NCBI GenBank assembly: GCA_007130415.1
Contig: SLSN01000022.1
Span: forward strand, 1-5,620
Length of the DNA stretch: 5,620 bases
Source of the DNA: Patescibacteria group bacterium
GTDB taxonomy: Bacteria; Patescibacteriota; Dojkabacteria; SC72; T1SED10-24
Direction of reading: 5' to 3'
Both the position numbers and the translations under genes were made by a program. Each line of letters opens with the position of its first letter. Position 1 is the stretch's first letter. Below, in pieces: positions 4,700 through 5,620 of the stretch. The notes under the pieces are model-generated. The model saw nothing but the letters and a program-made list of their open reading frames with translations. It was not told where the DNA came from and searched no databases.

Positions 4700-5374
4700 A
4701 TGTCAAAATTTGAAAAATATATAAAAGATCTCTCTAACCATGAAGTTAAAAGAACAGAAAAGTTTTTAACTCCTCGAAATAAAATTTTAGTCTATGCGGG
4801 TATAAACTTGAACTGGTTAGGAGACTATTTAGCAAATCCAAATATTAAATACAAAAAGGTTGTAATCCCTGTTGAAAAAATTCTCTTTACAGGAACCGGT
4901 GTAGAGTGGAACAAGATATTAATAGATAAGTGTGAGAGAAAGGTTGAAAAATTTAAGGAATTAGTTGAGAAAGATGAAAAGATAAAGGAGAGATTTTTAA
5001 AAGAAACTTCTTTTACTAACGATCCTTTGTTAGTACGTGGTCCAGATGAAAATGGTTTTTACAAAATTATTGATGGTATGCATCGGTTTGTAGGTGCTGT
5101 TTTAAAAAACAAAAAAAATATTGAAGCATATATTGCAATAAATGATGGGAAACACTTACCCATTTGTGAACCCCACGTAGTTTATGACTTAATTAGAGGT
5201 TTTCAACGCAATGCACAGGACAAACAAGGAGAGATTGAGTTATACCATAGTTTGAAATTACTCTCTAGAACTTATGAAAATGTTACTACTTTGTTAAAAA
5301 CAAGATTTAATTCCGAACGCATTCCAGATGAAAAGGTTCAAAAAATATTAAAAAGGGTGTTAGGGAATAAATAA
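4700..5374 (+). CDS. ParB/sulfiredoxin-fold (ParB-N-like) protein, function unknown
   Basis: A 224-residue soluble protein without signal peptide or membrane helix. The central part (about 105-150) fits the ParB N-terminal/sulfiredoxin fold: DPLLVRGPDENGFYKIIDG followed by MHRFVGAVLKN, containing the DGxHR-type motif DGMHR at 125-129, then a strand IEAYIAIND at 141-149. In this fold the loop around DGxHR binds nucleotide phosphates in ParB (CTP), Srx (ATP) and free serine kinases (ATP). The segment after it (PICEPHVVYDLIRGFQRNAQD, 154-174, then a helical C-terminus) lacks an obvious ParB helix-turn-helix, and there is no ParA nearby, so it is unlikely to be a chromosome-partition ParB. The N-terminal part (1-100) is Lys/Glu-rich and unrecognised. 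The gene appears monocistronic, divergent from the secreted-protein gene and convergent with the permease, with its own promoter and no Shine-Dalgarno site. Fold call moderate; activity unknown. Confidence 0.7.
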   Translation: MSKFEKYIKDLSNHEVKRTEKFLTPRNKILVYAGINLNWLGDYLANPNIKYKKVVIPVEKILFTGTGVEWNKILIDKCERKVEKFKELVEKDEKIKERFLKETSFTNDPLLVRGPDENGFYKIIDGMHRFVGAVLKNKKNIEAYIAINDGKHLPICEPHVVYDLIRGFQRNAQDKQGEIELYHSLKLLSRTYENVTTLLKTRFNSERIPDEKVQKILKRVLGNK

Positions 5375-5386
5375 CGTTTTAAATAA

Positions 5387-5620
5387 TTAAGCTATATCCT
5401 TCTTCTGAAAAATAACCATAGAAGAAATTAATCCTACAAAGAAAATTAGTAAGAAAATCAAAATATGGTTTAAATCTAACTGAGCTGTTTTAAGAATCTC
5501 CTCTGGGTTATACATGTAAAAAAGAGTTGCAGATTCAAAATCTTTTAATCGATCTACAAACATCGTCATTGATTGGAAGATATGCATACCTAAAATCAAA
5601 AAAATCGTTGTAGTCATAAC
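5387..5620 (-). CDS. ABC-2-type transporter permease, C-terminal fragment (cut by the window edge)
   Basis: The last 77 or so residues of a membrane protein whose frame remains open to base 5620. The first visible Met (5617) is probably internal, since a Val codon precedes it in frame. Visible are the end of one hydrophobic segment (TTTIFLILGMHIFQ), an extracytoplasmic-type loop containing YNPEEILKTAQLD, a final membrane helix (HILIFLLIFFVGLISSMVIF) and the terminal FQKKDIA. The pattern NPxEIL, then a last helix, then a short FxxRDI-like end, is typical of ABC-2-type permeases that work with an ATP-binding subunit, for example in drug, lipid or bacitracin-type export. The ATPase would be expected beyond the right edge. 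The TAA stop faces that of the ParB-like gene across 12 nt, with no visible terminator hairpin. Confidence 0.7.
   Translation of the reverse strand, partial: VMTTTIFLILGMHIFQSMTMFVDRLKDFESATLFYMYNPEEILKTAQLDLNHILIFLLIFFVGLISSMVIFQKKDIA

Noticed and set aside
1..5620. CRISPR array, tRNA, rRNA, insertion sequence or attachment site
   Set aside because: I found no regularly spaced repeats, no cloverleaf-like or rRNA-like segment, no transposase-like frame and no terminal inverted repeats flanking a segment.

Overview
The window is an AT-rich bacterial chromosomal segment (about one third G+C by eye), densely packed with short genes. It suggests a member of the Candidate Phyla Radiation (Patescibacteria), or less likely a low-GC Firmicute. 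The reasons are the very short intergenic gaps, TAA as the usual stop with no TGA stop, weak or absent Shine-Dalgarno sites, and promoter boxes lying almost on top of start codons. The family mix also fits: a small secreted helical protein, a two-component system, an orphan FecR-domain lipoprotein and a YbjQ-family protein. No gene gives a species-level assignment.

Layout from left to right. Bases 1-119 hold no convincing gene, but an open stretch continues in frame beyond the stop of the first gene. Four minus-strand genes follow in the transcription order small two-helix membrane protein (2228-2028), YbjQ/UPF0145 protein (2010-1687), HAD-IIIA/GmhB-like phosphatase (1682-1149) and FecR-domain lipoprotein (1094-120). 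They probably share a promoter with a perfect extended -10 at 2271-2263. Upstream of them, also on the minus strand, are an OmpR/PhoB-family response regulator (4086-3418) and its overlapping histidine kinase (3431-2289). Before these lies a secreted, helix-rich Spy/CpxP- or DUF2680-like protein (4589-4143). A 110-base divergent intergenic region (4590-4699) separates this block from a plus-strand gene for a ParB/sulfiredoxin-fold protein (4700-5374). That gene converges on the C-terminal fragment of an ABC-2-type permease that runs off the right edge (5620-5387).

The most interesting unit is the secreted protein, regulator and kinase. The secreted-protein promoter carries two copies of TTCACC on the minus strand at exact 11-bp periodicity, ending 10 bp before a -10-like TATATT. 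This is the geometry expected of an OmpR/PhoB-type activator site. Together with a kinase that has a short extracytoplasmic loop, the arrangement resembles the Cpx logic of CpxA/CpxR/CpxP: an envelope sensor, its regulator, and a secreted helical protein that the regulator may induce and that may feed back on the sensor. This is inference from layout and motifs, not proof. Other points of note are a perfect 10-bp GC-rich inverted repeat just upstream of the regulator, TATAAT boxes placed so that the regulator and ParB-like transcripts would be leaderless, and a 15-base promoter sequence shared exactly by two promoters.
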